Shown: positions 1 through 6,127 of the stretch, piece after piece | Position numbering within the stretch: position 1 is the stretch's first letter | Layout: each line of letters starts with the position of its first letter | DNA from: DASWJQ01 sp036397095 | GTDB lineage: Bacteria; Chloroflexota; Anaerolineae; Anaerolineales; E44-bin32 | Assembly (NCBI GenBank): GCA_036397095.1 | Contig: DASWJQ010000149.1 | Coordinates: 1-8,067, forward strand | Direction: 5' to 3' | Length of the DNA: 8,067 bases | Notes under the pieces: generated by a model | The model's input: the letters and a program-made list of their open reading frames with translations, nothing else | What the model was told of the DNA's origin: nothing | Databases searched by the model: none | Translations under genes and position numbers: made by a program

Positions 1-170
1 CGCTCAGCGGGCGCTTCCATGACTCTGGATAAGGATTGCCCCGGTTCCCCTAGGTCCAGGGCCTGGCGGCCTGTTTATGGCTTCAGCGTAGCAAGTCTGG
101 CTCAACAAATCCTGAACATCGGACGCCAGGAAATATGTCTGCGCTGGCTAGGGGTTCGGGGCCGATGGGG

Positions 171-176
171 TAGAAT
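171..176 (+). promoter_or_regulatory. Possible -10 box (TAGAAT) before the kinase gene
   Basis: TAGAAT differs from TATAAT at one base and ends 11 bases before the ATG at 188. A start of transcription about 7 bases downstream would leave a leader of only a few bases. That fits the lack of any recognisable Shine-Dalgarno before this gene and suggests a leaderless or nearly leaderless transcript. No convincing -35 hexamer lies 16-18 bases upstream, so the call is weak. The rest of 1-187 shows no supported gene or RNA. Confidence 0.3.
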
Positions 177-187
177 GACCCGTCCCA

Positions 188-1918
188 ATGGTCAAGCCAA
201 TGAACCGCACCCATTCAGCTGAGATCGAACCGCGAGATAGGCCGCGGCCCTCGGTTGAAATCCACCTGCCGGAAGGCCGCACCTTTGAAGGCCCGCGCGG
301 CAGCCAGCTGGAGGCCTTCCTGCGGCCGATTGAGGACCCAGAAGCGCCGACAGTGGGGGCCATCGTCAATGGCCTTCTGAAGGAATTGACCTTCCCCGTC
401 GAAATGGAGGCCAGCGTCCGGCCAGTCACGATGGCCAGTGCCGACGGCATGCGCATCTACCGCCGCTCGCTCACATTTCTATTGGCGACTGCCTTCGAAG
501 AATTGTTCCCCGACGGCCGGCTGTATGTTGATCACTCGATCGCCTCCGGCGGCTACTTCTGTCAGGTGAGCGGGCGCGATCAGTTGTCGGACGCCGACCT
601 TCAGGTCCTGTCGGATCGCATGGCCGAGCTGGTCGACAGCGATCTGCCGATTGCCAAGATGGAGCTGCCGCTCAGAGCGGCGGTGGACTACTTTGCTTCC
701 AAAGGGCAGGACGACAAGGTGCGGCTGCTGGCCCACCGCTCCAAGCCAACGATGGTGATCTACCAGGTGCTCGACCATCGCGACTACCACCATGGCTACA
801 TGGTGCCCTCCACCGGCTACCTGCGCTGGTTCGAGCTTGATCAGGCGGGCGATGGCTTCACGCTGCGGTTCCCGCGGCGGCATCGCCGGACCGAGCTGCT
901 GCCGCCACCGGCCTATCCAAAGCTGCTAGGCACCTTTCGTCGCTACGGCGACTGGCTCGAAGCGATCGGCATCCGCAACATCGGCGCGCTGAACGACGCC
1001 TTGGTCGAGGGGCGGGGTCGCGAAATCGTCCTGGTTGCCGAAGCACTGCATGAGCGACGCATTGCCGAGATTGCCAGCCAGATCGCCGAGCACCCCAAGA
1101 ACCCGAGGATTGTGCTTATCGCCGGGCCGTCGGCCTCGGGCAAGACGACGTTCGCCAAACGGCTGGCGATCCAGCTGACGGCGCAAGGCATATCGCCGTT
1201 TCCCATTGAGTTGGACAACTTCTTCGTCGATCGGGATAAGACGCCGCGCGACGAGAACGGCGACCTGAACTACGAGGCGCTGGAGGCCCTCGATCTGCCT
1301 CGCCTCAATCATGACCTGCGCCAGTTGATTGCCGGTGAGCGGGTCCGACTGCCGCACTACGATTTCGTCAGCGGCCAGCAGTCGGAAGGCGACCAGGTGC
1401 AAGCTTCAGCCGAGCACATCATCATCCTCGAAGGCATCCATGGCCTGAACCCGGATCTGGTACCTGAAATCCCGGCCGACCAGACCTTCAGGGTGTACGC
1501 TTCGGCTTTGACCCAACTAAACCTGGACAGCTACAACCGGGTCTCGACGACCGACACCCGCCTGATCCGGCGCATCGTGCGCGATGCCCGCAACCGCGGC
1601 TATTCGGCGACCGAGACGATCCGGCGTTGGGAATCGGTTCGTCGCGGCGAAAAGCGCTACATCTTCCCGTTTCAGGAGAACGCCGACGTGATGTTCAACT
1701 CGGCGCTGGTCTACGAAGGCGCTTCCCTGGCCCCCTTGGCCGAGCCGCTGCTGCGCCAGGTGTCGTACGGAACCGACGAGCACGTGGAAGCCAAACGCTT
1801 GCTGGCCTTCTTGCGCTGGTTTCTGCCGATCGACTCCGAGCTTATTCCGGATAACTCCATTTTGCGCGAGTTCATCGGCGGCTCGATCCTGCAGGCCTTC
1901 AATCCCTGGTACGGCTGA
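188..1918 (+). CDS. Nucleoside (uridine-type) kinase with N-terminal TGS/ThrRS-like region
   Basis: Predicted cytosolic P-loop kinase of 576 residues that would phosphorylate a nucleoside such as uridine. Residues about 22-80 look like a TGS-type ubiquitin-like domain. Residues about 80-235 resemble the threonyl-tRNA synthetase second additional domain (DHSI near 115, HHGYMVPSTGYL at 201-212). The C-terminal part is the kinase: Walker A GPSASGKTT at 313-321, the phosphouridine-kinase-like segment LDNFFVDRD at 342-350, HYDF at 390-393, and a hydrophobic strand ending EGIHGLN at 415-421. Long TGS-plus-uridine-kinase proteins of about 550 residues are known in several bacterial phyla, but the preferred substrate is generally unproven. 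The start at 188 follows an in-frame stop at 176-178. Met5 (200) is an alternative, and neither has a clear SD. The gene lies 32 bases before the dehydrogenase on the same strand, so co-transcription is possible, yet no link to phenylacetate is evident. Confidence 0.85.
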   Translation: MVKPMNRTHSAEIEPRDRPRPSVEIHLPEGRTFEGPRGSQLEAFLRPIEDPEAPTVGAIVNGLLKELTFPVEMEASVRPVTMASADGMRIYRRSLTFLLATAFEELFPDGRLYVDHSIASGGYFCQVSGRDQLSDADLQVLSDRMAELVDSDLPIAKMELPLRAAVDYFASKGQDDKVRLLAHRSKPTMVIYQVLDHRDYHHGYMVPSTGYLRWFELDQAGDGFTLRFPRRHRRTELLPPPAYPKLLGTFRRYGDWLEAIGIRNIGALNDALVEGRGREIVLVAEALHERRIAEIASQIAEHPKNPRIVLIAGPSASGKTTFAKRLAIQLTAQGISPFPIELDNFFVDRDKTPRDENGDLNYEALEALDLPRLNHDLRQLIAGERVRLPHYDFVSGQQSEGDQVQASAEHIIILEGIHGLNPDLVPEIPADQTFRVYASALTQLNLDSYNRVSTTDTRLIRRIVRDARNRGYSATETIRRWESVRRGEKRYIFPFQENADVMFNSALVYEGASLAPLAEPLLRQVSYGTDEHVEAKRLLAFLRWFLPIDSELIPDNSILREFIGGSILQAFNPWYG

Positions 1919-1950
1919 CCGGTGGCCCAACCGGCCGGCGAAGGCAGATC

Positions 1951-3501
1951 ATGACCGACCCAGCGGCGAGTTCTTCACCTTCCATCAACATTGTCGGCGC
2001 CGGCACCATGGGTTCGGGGATCGCGCTGGCTGCCTTGTACGCTGGCTTCCGCGTCGGGCTGTTCGATGTGTCCGGGCAGGTGCTCGAGCAGGCTGAGGCC
2101 TATTTGACCAGACATTTGGAACGCAAGGACCAGTTGCACGCCCGGAAGCAGCTGAGCCTGTCCACCTCCTTGAAGGCCCTGCCGCCGGCCGACTTGTGGC
2201 TTGAAGCCGTGCCCGAGAAGCTGGATCTCAAGCTTGACGTCATCGCCCAGGTCGAAAACCTGGCCGGTGATGAAGCGGTGATTGCCACCAACACCAGCAC
2301 CCTTTCGGTGACGGCTCTGGCGGCCGCGGCCAATCGCCCCGGCCGCGTGGTCGGCATGCATTTCTTCAACCCGGCGGCCGTCTTGCCGCTGGTGGAAGTT
2401 GTGCGCGGCGCGGCCAGCGATCCGTCGGCGGTCGAGCGGGCTCTTGCGATCGCCCGCGCCCTGGGCAAGACACCTGTCGAAGTGGCCGATTCTCCGGGCT
2501 TCATCGTCAACCGGGTAGCCCGACCGTTCTACGGCGAAGCTTTGCGATTGCTGGGAGAGGGGGCCGCCGATGTCGCCACCATCGACCTGGCGGTCGAGTC
2601 GGTAGGCTTCAAGATGGGGCCATTTCGTCTGATGGACCTGATTGGCATCGACATCAATTTCGCTGCCGCAAGCTCGGTCTTCGAACAGACCTTCTACGAG
2701 CCCCGCTTTCGACCGCATCCGATCCAGCGGCAGATGGTTGCTCAGGGGAAGTTGGGCCGAAAGACGGGCAGCGGGTTCTACGACTACGATGACGGCTCGA
2801 CCGAAGCGGAGCCCGTCGTCTGGCCGAAGGCGGGTGGGTTGGGCCCGGTCGCTGTCGAAGGAAGGGTCTGGGCCGACGGGCTGCGGGCGCGCCTGGCGGA
2901 GGTTGGATTCGAGCTGACGGATGATTGGTCGCAGGCGGCCGCCGGCTTCGTCGTGGCGGGCAGCGAGCAGGACCCGGCCGGGTTGTTGGCGCAAGCTGAG
3001 CGTCGCTTGCCGGCCGGTCTTCCCTTGTTCGTCCAGGCCAACGATGTTGCGCTGTCACAGGTGGAACTCGAGCTGGAATCCGACCGGTTGGTCGCCTTTG
3101 ACGCCTGGTTTGTGAACGAAGCCCGCTCGCTGTCATTGATCGCCGGTCAGGCCCTTGACGGCCAGGTTCGCCAGCGGGCTGAGGCCGTTGTGACCGCACT
3201 CGGACGCCGCCCGCTGTGGCTGCCAGATAGCCCTGCGCTGATCCTGCCGCGCATCGTCGGCATGTTGGTCAACGAGGCGGCCTTCACCGTAGGTGACGGG
3301 GTGGCCGAGGCTGCCACGGTCGATCGAGCCATGCAGCTCGGCGCCAACTATCCGCACGGCCCCTTGGCCTGGGGGCAGCGGCTAGGTTGGGACAAGGTCG
3401 TTCGCAGCCTCGACCATCTGCGGGCCGAGTATGGTGAGGAGCGCTATCGTGTGGCGCCGCTACTGCGCCGTTGGGCCCGCCGTAAGCAGCAACTGGCATG
3501 A
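1951..3501 (+). CDS. paaH: 3-hydroxyacyl-CoA dehydrogenase, PaaH type
   Basis: A 516-residue NAD-dependent dehydrogenase that oxidises a 3-hydroxyacyl-CoA. In the phenylacetate pathway this is 3-hydroxyadipyl-CoA to 3-oxoadipyl-CoA. The Rossmann motif GAGTMGSG spans 16-23, and Asp39 at the end of the second strand favours NAD over NADP. Ser116, His137 (in MHFFNPA), Glu149 and Asn187 match the catalytic Ser/His/Glu/Asn set of the family with the same spacing as mitochondrial HADH. The first C-terminal helical domain covers about 188-280 and ends with GRKTGSGFYDY. A weakly conserved linker of about 285-415 follows, then a second, degenerate C-terminal domain at about 420-510. This two-domain plan matches PaaH (about 475-510 residues) rather than short HBDH enzymes. 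A GAAGG at 1940-1944 lies 6 bases before the ATG. The assignment to phenylacetate rests on neighbours; a general beta-oxidation role is possible. Confidence 0.88.
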   Translation: MTDPAASSSPSINIVGAGTMGSGIALAALYAGFRVGLFDVSGQVLEQAEAYLTRHLERKDQLHARKQLSLSTSLKALPPADLWLEAVPEKLDLKLDVIAQVENLAGDEAVIATNTSTLSVTALAAAANRPGRVVGMHFFNPAAVLPLVEVVRGAASDPSAVERALAIARALGKTPVEVADSPGFIVNRVARPFYGEALRLLGEGAADVATIDLAVESVGFKMGPFRLMDLIGIDINFAAASSVFEQTFYEPRFRPHPIQRQMVAQGKLGRKTGSGFYDYDDGSTEAEPVVWPKAGGLGPVAVEGRVWADGLRARLAEVGFELTDDWSQAAAGFVVAGSEQDPAGLLAQAERRLPAGLPLFVQANDVALSQVELELESDRLVAFDAWFVNEARSLSLIAGQALDGQVRQRAEAVVTALGRRPLWLPDSPALILPRIVGMLVNEAAFTVGDGVAEAATVDRAMQLGANYPHGPLAWGQRLGWDKVVRSLDHLRAEYGEERYRVAPLLRRWARRKQQLA

Positions 3502-3502
3502 A

Positions 3503-3522
3503 GCGGACCGTGGCAGGTCCGC
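3503..3522 (+). other. Intercistronic hairpin
   Basis: GCGGACC (3503-3509) and GGTCCGC (3516-3522) form a perfect 7-bp GC-rich stem with a 6-base loop. It starts immediately after the dehydrogenase stop codon and ends 8 bases before the SD of the next gene. No T-tract follows, so it is not a standard intrinsic terminator. A role in RNA processing, stability or separating translation of the two genes is inference. Confidence 0.5.
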
Positions 3523-3530
3523 CCGAAACG

Positions 3531-3537
3531 AAGGGAG
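3531..3537 (+). promoter_or_regulatory. Ribosome-binding site fixing a GTG start
   Basis: AAGGGAG lies 7 bases before GTG at 3545 and is the best SD in the neighbourhood. It supports GTG 3545 as the start of the crotonase gene rather than the in-frame ATG at 3431, which lies inside the dehydrogenase coding region and would add 38 non-family residues. Confidence 0.7.
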
Positions 3538-3544
3538 TGGCAGC

Positions 3545-4435
3545 GTGACCCCTCGCACGTACACTGGCCGTCCGGCAGACTCGTTTGGATTTGAGGCGAT
3601 CACCTACCAGAAGTCTGAAGGCCGGGCGATTGTGACATTCAACCGGCCCCAGGTCCTTAATGCCGTCAACCACCAGATGTTGACCGAACTGAACGCCGCT
3701 TTCAAAGACGCCAGCTGGGATGATGAGGTAGGGGTTTTGGTCCTGACCGGCGCCGGTGACGATGCCTTCTGCGTTGGCGCCGATCTCGATGAACAGCGGG
3801 CCTTCCTCGAACGCCCACGCGACTACTGGAAATGGATGGGCGATTTCATCGAGTGTCATGAGCGGCTGCGCAACATCGGCAAGCCGACCGTCGCCCGCCT
3901 GAACGGGATTGTGGTCGGGGGCGGCAACGAATTTAACTTGAGCTGTGACCTGGCGGTGGCCGCCGATGATGTTTACATTCGGCAGGTGGGAACTTCGCAT
4001 GGCAGCGTTGCGCTGGCCGGCGCCACCCAGTTCTTGCCGCTGATCGTTGGCGACCGGCGCGCCCGCGAGATCCTCTTCCTCAACGAGGAGATCCCGGCAA
4101 AGCAGGCCTTCGAATGGGGCTTGGTCAACCGCGTCGTGCCCCGGGATGAGCTCGATCAGGCCGTCGACAGCCTGGTCGTCAAGCTGCTGGCCAAATTCCC
4201 CGAAAAGACTCGCTACACCAAGCAACAGCTCAACTTTTGGCGCGACCTTAGTTGGCATCTAACCATTGGTCACGGGCGCGATTGGCTGGCGATTCACAAC
4301 ACCAGCCCCGAGACATGGGAAGGCGTCCAGTCGTTCATCGCCAAGCGGCCACCCGACTACGAAGAAATCCGCCGGCGCTGGCGCGACGACGAAGGTCCGG
4401 AATGGCTGGAGGGCGAACCGCCGGAGAGCACTTGA
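3545..4435 (+). CDS. Crotonase-superfamily enoyl-CoA hydratase/isomerase, atypical active site
   Basis: A 296-residue acyl-CoA enzyme of the crotonase fold, read from GTG. Oxyanion-hole segments are visible: CVGADL at 76-81 and NGIVVGGGNE at 120-129. Glu129 occupies the position of catalytic Glu144 of rat enoyl-CoA hydratase. Twenty residues on, where that enzyme has Glu164, this protein has Gly149 (RQVGTSHGS), so it lacks the second acid of a standard hydratase. It also lacks the IPD-type Asp typical of PaaG. The QVGTSHGS...GATQFLPLIVG stretch recalls MenB and the ring-opening 6-oxocyclohexene-carbonyl-CoA hydratases. The tail is about 30 residues longer than usual, Arg/Glu-rich, and contains KRPPDYEEI. 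It sits between the PaaH-type gene and paaA, so it probably acts on a phenylacetate intermediate in the PaaF or PaaG slot or at ring opening. The fold is secure; the reaction is not. Confidence 0.85.
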   Translation: MTPRTYTGRPADSFGFEAITYQKSEGRAIVTFNRPQVLNAVNHQMLTELNAAFKDASWDDEVGVLVLTGAGDDAFCVGADLDEQRAFLERPRDYWKWMGDFIECHERLRNIGKPTVARLNGIVVGGGNEFNLSCDLAVAADDVYIRQVGTSHGSVALAGATQFLPLIVGDRRAREILFLNEEIPAKQAFEWGLVNRVVPRDELDQAVDSLVVKLLAKFPEKTRYTKQQLNFWRDLSWHLTIGHGRDWLAIHNTSPETWEGVQSFIAKRPPDYEEIRRRWRDDEGPEWLEGEPPEST

Positions 4436-4452
4436 ATCGGCCCACCTTCGAG

Positions 4453-4590
4453 AAACCACGAAGACCCTAAGCTCTCAAAGTTGGGAGGAGGGAGCACAAA
4501 GAAGACAACAGGGCGGTGAGGGGAATCCTTTGGCTTAAGGTTCTCTTCGTGCCCCCCAGGCCCTTTGTGGCCTTCGGGACTTAGTGGTTT
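4453..4590. repeat. Large imperfect inverted repeat with ACNAAG-type units
   Basis: The outer 19 bases of the left arm (AAACCACGAAGACCCTAAG, 4453-4471) match the reverse complement of 4572-4590 (AAACCACTAAGTCCCGAAG) at 16 of 19 positions. Weaker pairing continues inward to about 4506 and 4541 (for example CAAAG with CAAAG, GCACAAAGAAGA with GCACGAAGAGAA). This gives arms of about 50 bases around a loop of about 34. Each arm is built from roughly 8-9-base units ending in AAG. The element fills most of the 208-base gap between the crotonase gene and paaA. It may be a mobile REP/MITE-like element, a folded RNA, or a transcription barrier. No T-tract marks it as an intrinsic terminator. Confidence 0.65.
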
Positions 4591-4600
4591 CCTTGGACGC

Positions 4601-4606
4601 TATAAT
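4601..4606 (+). promoter_or_regulatory. -10 box (perfect TATAAT) for the paaABCD operon
   Basis: A consensus TATAAT lies 37 bases before the paaA ATG in otherwise GC-rich DNA, 10 bases after the palindromic element. Transcription would begin near 4613 and give a leader of about 31 bases that contains the paaA SD. There is no good -35 at 16-18 bases upstream (the region reads GGACTTAG and lies in the right arm of the palindrome). Activity may therefore depend on an activator or on upstream elements such as TTGGAC at 4593-4598. Confidence 0.55.
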
Positions 4607-4631
4607 GAAGCCAACGAGAAGGATGGGGAGC

Positions 4632-4636
4632 AGGAG
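4632..4636 (+). promoter_or_regulatory. Ribosome-binding site of paaA
   Basis: AGGAG lies 7 bases before ATG 4644. Earlier in-frame ATGs at 4584, 4605 and 4623 are poorer. The first lies upstream of the -10 box, the second overlaps it, and the third has a purine run directly abutting it. This decides the start at 4644. Confidence 0.7.
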
Positions 4637-4643
4637 TGGTCCC

Positions 4644-5603
4644 ATGGCCGAAAGCACCAACGGCCGCAGCCGTGATTCTCAAGTTGCCGAGTTTGAAGCC
4701 CGCATCGCCCGCGGTGAAAAGATCGAACCCGGCGACTGGATGCCCGATGACTATCGGCGCCAGTTGATACGCATGATCTCTCAGCATGCCCATAGCGAGG
4801 TTGTCGGCATGCTGCCCGAGGGGGCTTGGATCACACGGGCGCCGAATCTGCGCCGCAAAATGGTGCTGTTGGCCAAGGTGCAGGACGAAGCCGGTCATGG
4901 CGAGTACCTGTATCACGCCGCGGAAACCCTGGGGGCTAGTCGAGAAGAGATGATCGACGAGCTGCTCAGCGGGCGCGCCAAGTACTCCAACATCTTCAAT
5001 TACCCAACATTGACCTGGGCCGATATCGGTGTGATTGGTTACTTCGTCGATGGGGCCGCCATCCTCAACCAGACCATGCTGGCCCGTTGTTCGTACGGTC
5101 CCTACGCCCGGGCCAACCTTCGGATCTGCGCCGAGGAAAGCTTCCATATGAAGCAGGGCAAAGAGATGGTCATCCGGCTGTCCCAGGGATCGCCCGAGCA
5201 ACGGGCCATGGTGCAGGACGCCGTCAACCGTTGGTGGTGGCCGACGTTGATGATGTTTGGACCTCACGATGCCGATTCGCCCAACACGCCTCAACTCGTC
5301 CGTTGGGGGATCAAGACGCGGACCAACGACGAGTTGCGCCAAACTTTTGTCAACAACCTGGTTCCGGAACTACGGGCCATGGGACTGAGCGTTCCCGACC
5401 CCGACCTGCACTATGACGAGGCCTCGGACAACTGGCTGCCGGGTGCTATCGATTGGGACGAATTCTGGCGTGTGGTCAAAGGCGACGGGCCGGTCAACGA
5501 CCAGCGCATGGCAGACCGCCGGCAGGCCCACGAAGACGGTCTGTGGGTGCGCCAGGCATTGCGGGCCTACGCCGAGAAGCAGGCCCAACCCGCCCCGACG
5601 TGA
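4644..5603 (+). CDS. paaA: Phenylacetyl-CoA 1,2-epoxidase catalytic subunit PaaA
   Basis: A 319-residue ferritin-like diiron oxygenase subunit. With PaaC and PaaB it forms the soluble complex that inserts one oxygen atom into the ring of phenylacetyl-CoA, giving the 1,2-epoxide. Ligand candidates are all present on the expected helices: Glu52 (HAHSE), Glu82 and His85 (DEAGH), Asp136 (YFVDGAA), Glu165 and His168 (EESFH). Lys78, just before the DEAGH helix, is also a family feature. The length is close to the usual 310-330 residues. The C-terminal part has the typical PDPDLHYDE and IDWDEFW segments. It is the first gene after a clear -10 box and has an AGGAG ribosome-binding site. Its stop codon overlaps the GTG start of paaB (GTGA), which implies translational coupling. 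Identity is secure from motifs and gene order. Confidence 0.97.
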   Translation: MAESTNGRSRDSQVAEFEARIARGEKIEPGDWMPDDYRRQLIRMISQHAHSEVVGMLPEGAWITRAPNLRRKMVLLAKVQDEAGHGEYLYHAAETLGASREEMIDELLSGRAKYSNIFNYPTLTWADIGVIGYFVDGAAILNQTMLARCSYGPYARANLRICAEESFHMKQGKEMVIRLSQGSPEQRAMVQDAVNRWWWPTLMMFGPHDADSPNTPQLVRWGIKTRTNDELRQTFVNNLVPELRAMGLSVPDPDLHYDEASDNWLPGAIDWDEFWRVVKGDGPVNDQRMADRRQAHEDGLWVRQALRAYAEKQAQPAPT

Positions 5604-6127
5604 ACGACACGCAGTGGCCGCGTTTCTATGTCTTCAAACAGGATGCGACAGATGGGCCGCATCAGAATTGCGGCAGCATTCATGCGCCCGATGGTGAGAT
5701 GGCTTTGCTCAACGCCCGCGATGTATTCGTGCGGCGGCCGCCCTGCGTCAGCCTCTGGGTGCTGCCGGCCGACGCCATTCACCGCCATCCGCCGAGCGGC
5801 CCGCCGTTGAAAGACCACGGCAAGCCTCGCCCCCGAGCTTACGCAGTCTTCGTAAAAGCCGATCACCGCCAGCCGCATCATTTCGCGGGGGAACTCGAGG
5901 CGGACACGGCCCAGGAAGCACTGGACCAGGCCGTCTCCGAGCAAGCGCACTCGAGCTGGGTCGAGCTGTGGGTGGCGCCAGCCAGCCAGCTGGTCCGCTC
6001 GGATCGTGAGGATGCGGACGCCTGGTTTGGTCCGGCCGACGACAAGCCCTACCGCCACGGCAGCTTCTACCACACCGAGAGCGCCATGCGGAAGCTGATG
6101 TCAGCGTCTGCCGACGATGAAGCCTGA
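5600..6127 (+). CDS. paaB: Phenylacetyl-CoA epoxidase subunit PaaB, duplicated form
   Basis: The small, non-catalytic subunit that bridges PaaA-PaaC dimers in the epoxidase. It is 175 residues long, nearly twice the roughly 95 of the E. coli protein. Residues 6-60 match the N-terminal half of classical PaaB (GSIHAPDGEMALLNARD, then LWVLP). Residues 79-131 repeat the same pattern in diverged form (YAVFVKAD, a His-rich turn, EALDQA, LWVAP). Residues 142-158 (WFGPADDKPYRHGSFYH) match the C-terminal end of classical PaaB. So a second copy of the fold sits between the halves of the short form, joined by a Pro-rich linker at 62-78. GTG 5600 overlaps the paaA stop by 4 bases, and residues from this GTG onward match the family. 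The open frame upstream to 5453 lies inside paaA and shows no family similarity. The 3' end overlaps paaC by 11 bases. Confidence 0.92.
   Translation: MNDTQWPRFYVFKQDATDGPHQNCGSIHAPDGEMALLNARDVFVRRPPCVSLWVLPADAIHRHPPSGPPLKDHGKPRPRAYAVFVKADHRQPHHFAGELEADTAQEALDQAVSEQAHSSWVELWVAPASQLVRSDREDADAWFGPADDKPYRHGSFYHTESAMRKLMSASADDEA

Noticed and set aside
1..20. Possible start of a divergent gene on the - strand (ATG at 20)
   Set aside because: Only about six codons are visible (MEAPAE) with no convincing SD or promoter; it cannot be judged.
62..130. CCTGGCG at 62-68 and CGCCAGG at 124-130 as an operator-like inverted repeat
   Set aside because: Seven bases separated by 55 is expected by chance in GC-rich DNA, and the repeat does not sit symmetrically around a promoter.
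19..222. Open frame of 67 codons on the + strand
   Set aside because: It overlaps the kinase start, has no SD, and its Arg/Trp/Pro-rich translation resembles nothing known.
1975..2994. Long - strand open frame of 339 codons opposite the dehydrogenase gene
   Set aside because: It is an antisense shadow of a GC-rich gene with strong family motifs; its translation is Arg/Gln/Gly-rich without domain motifs.
3431..3544. Upstream ATG extension of the crotonase gene
   Set aside because: The extra 38 residues lie within the dehydrogenase gene and do not look like the family; GTG 3545 has a strong SD.
3284..4258. Long - strand open frame of 324 codons opposite the crotonase gene
   Set aside because: It is an antisense shadow across two well-supported genes, with no SD or recognisable motif.
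3545..4435. Naming the crotonase paaF or paaG
   Set aside because: It lacks the second catalytic Glu of PaaF and the IPD-type Asp region of PaaG, so a specific symbol is not supported.
4453..4590. Calling the palindrome a CRISPR array or an intrinsic terminator
   Set aside because: The units are 8-9 bases without spacers, and no T-run follows either arm.
4584..4643. Upstream ATG extension of paaA
   Set aside because: It begins before the TATAAT box and inside the palindrome; ATG 4644 has AGGAG at good spacing and fits the family length.
5453..5599. Upstream ATG extension of paaB
   Set aside because: It lies inside paaA with no family similarity; GTG 5600 overlapping the paaA stop gives a proper PaaB N-terminus.
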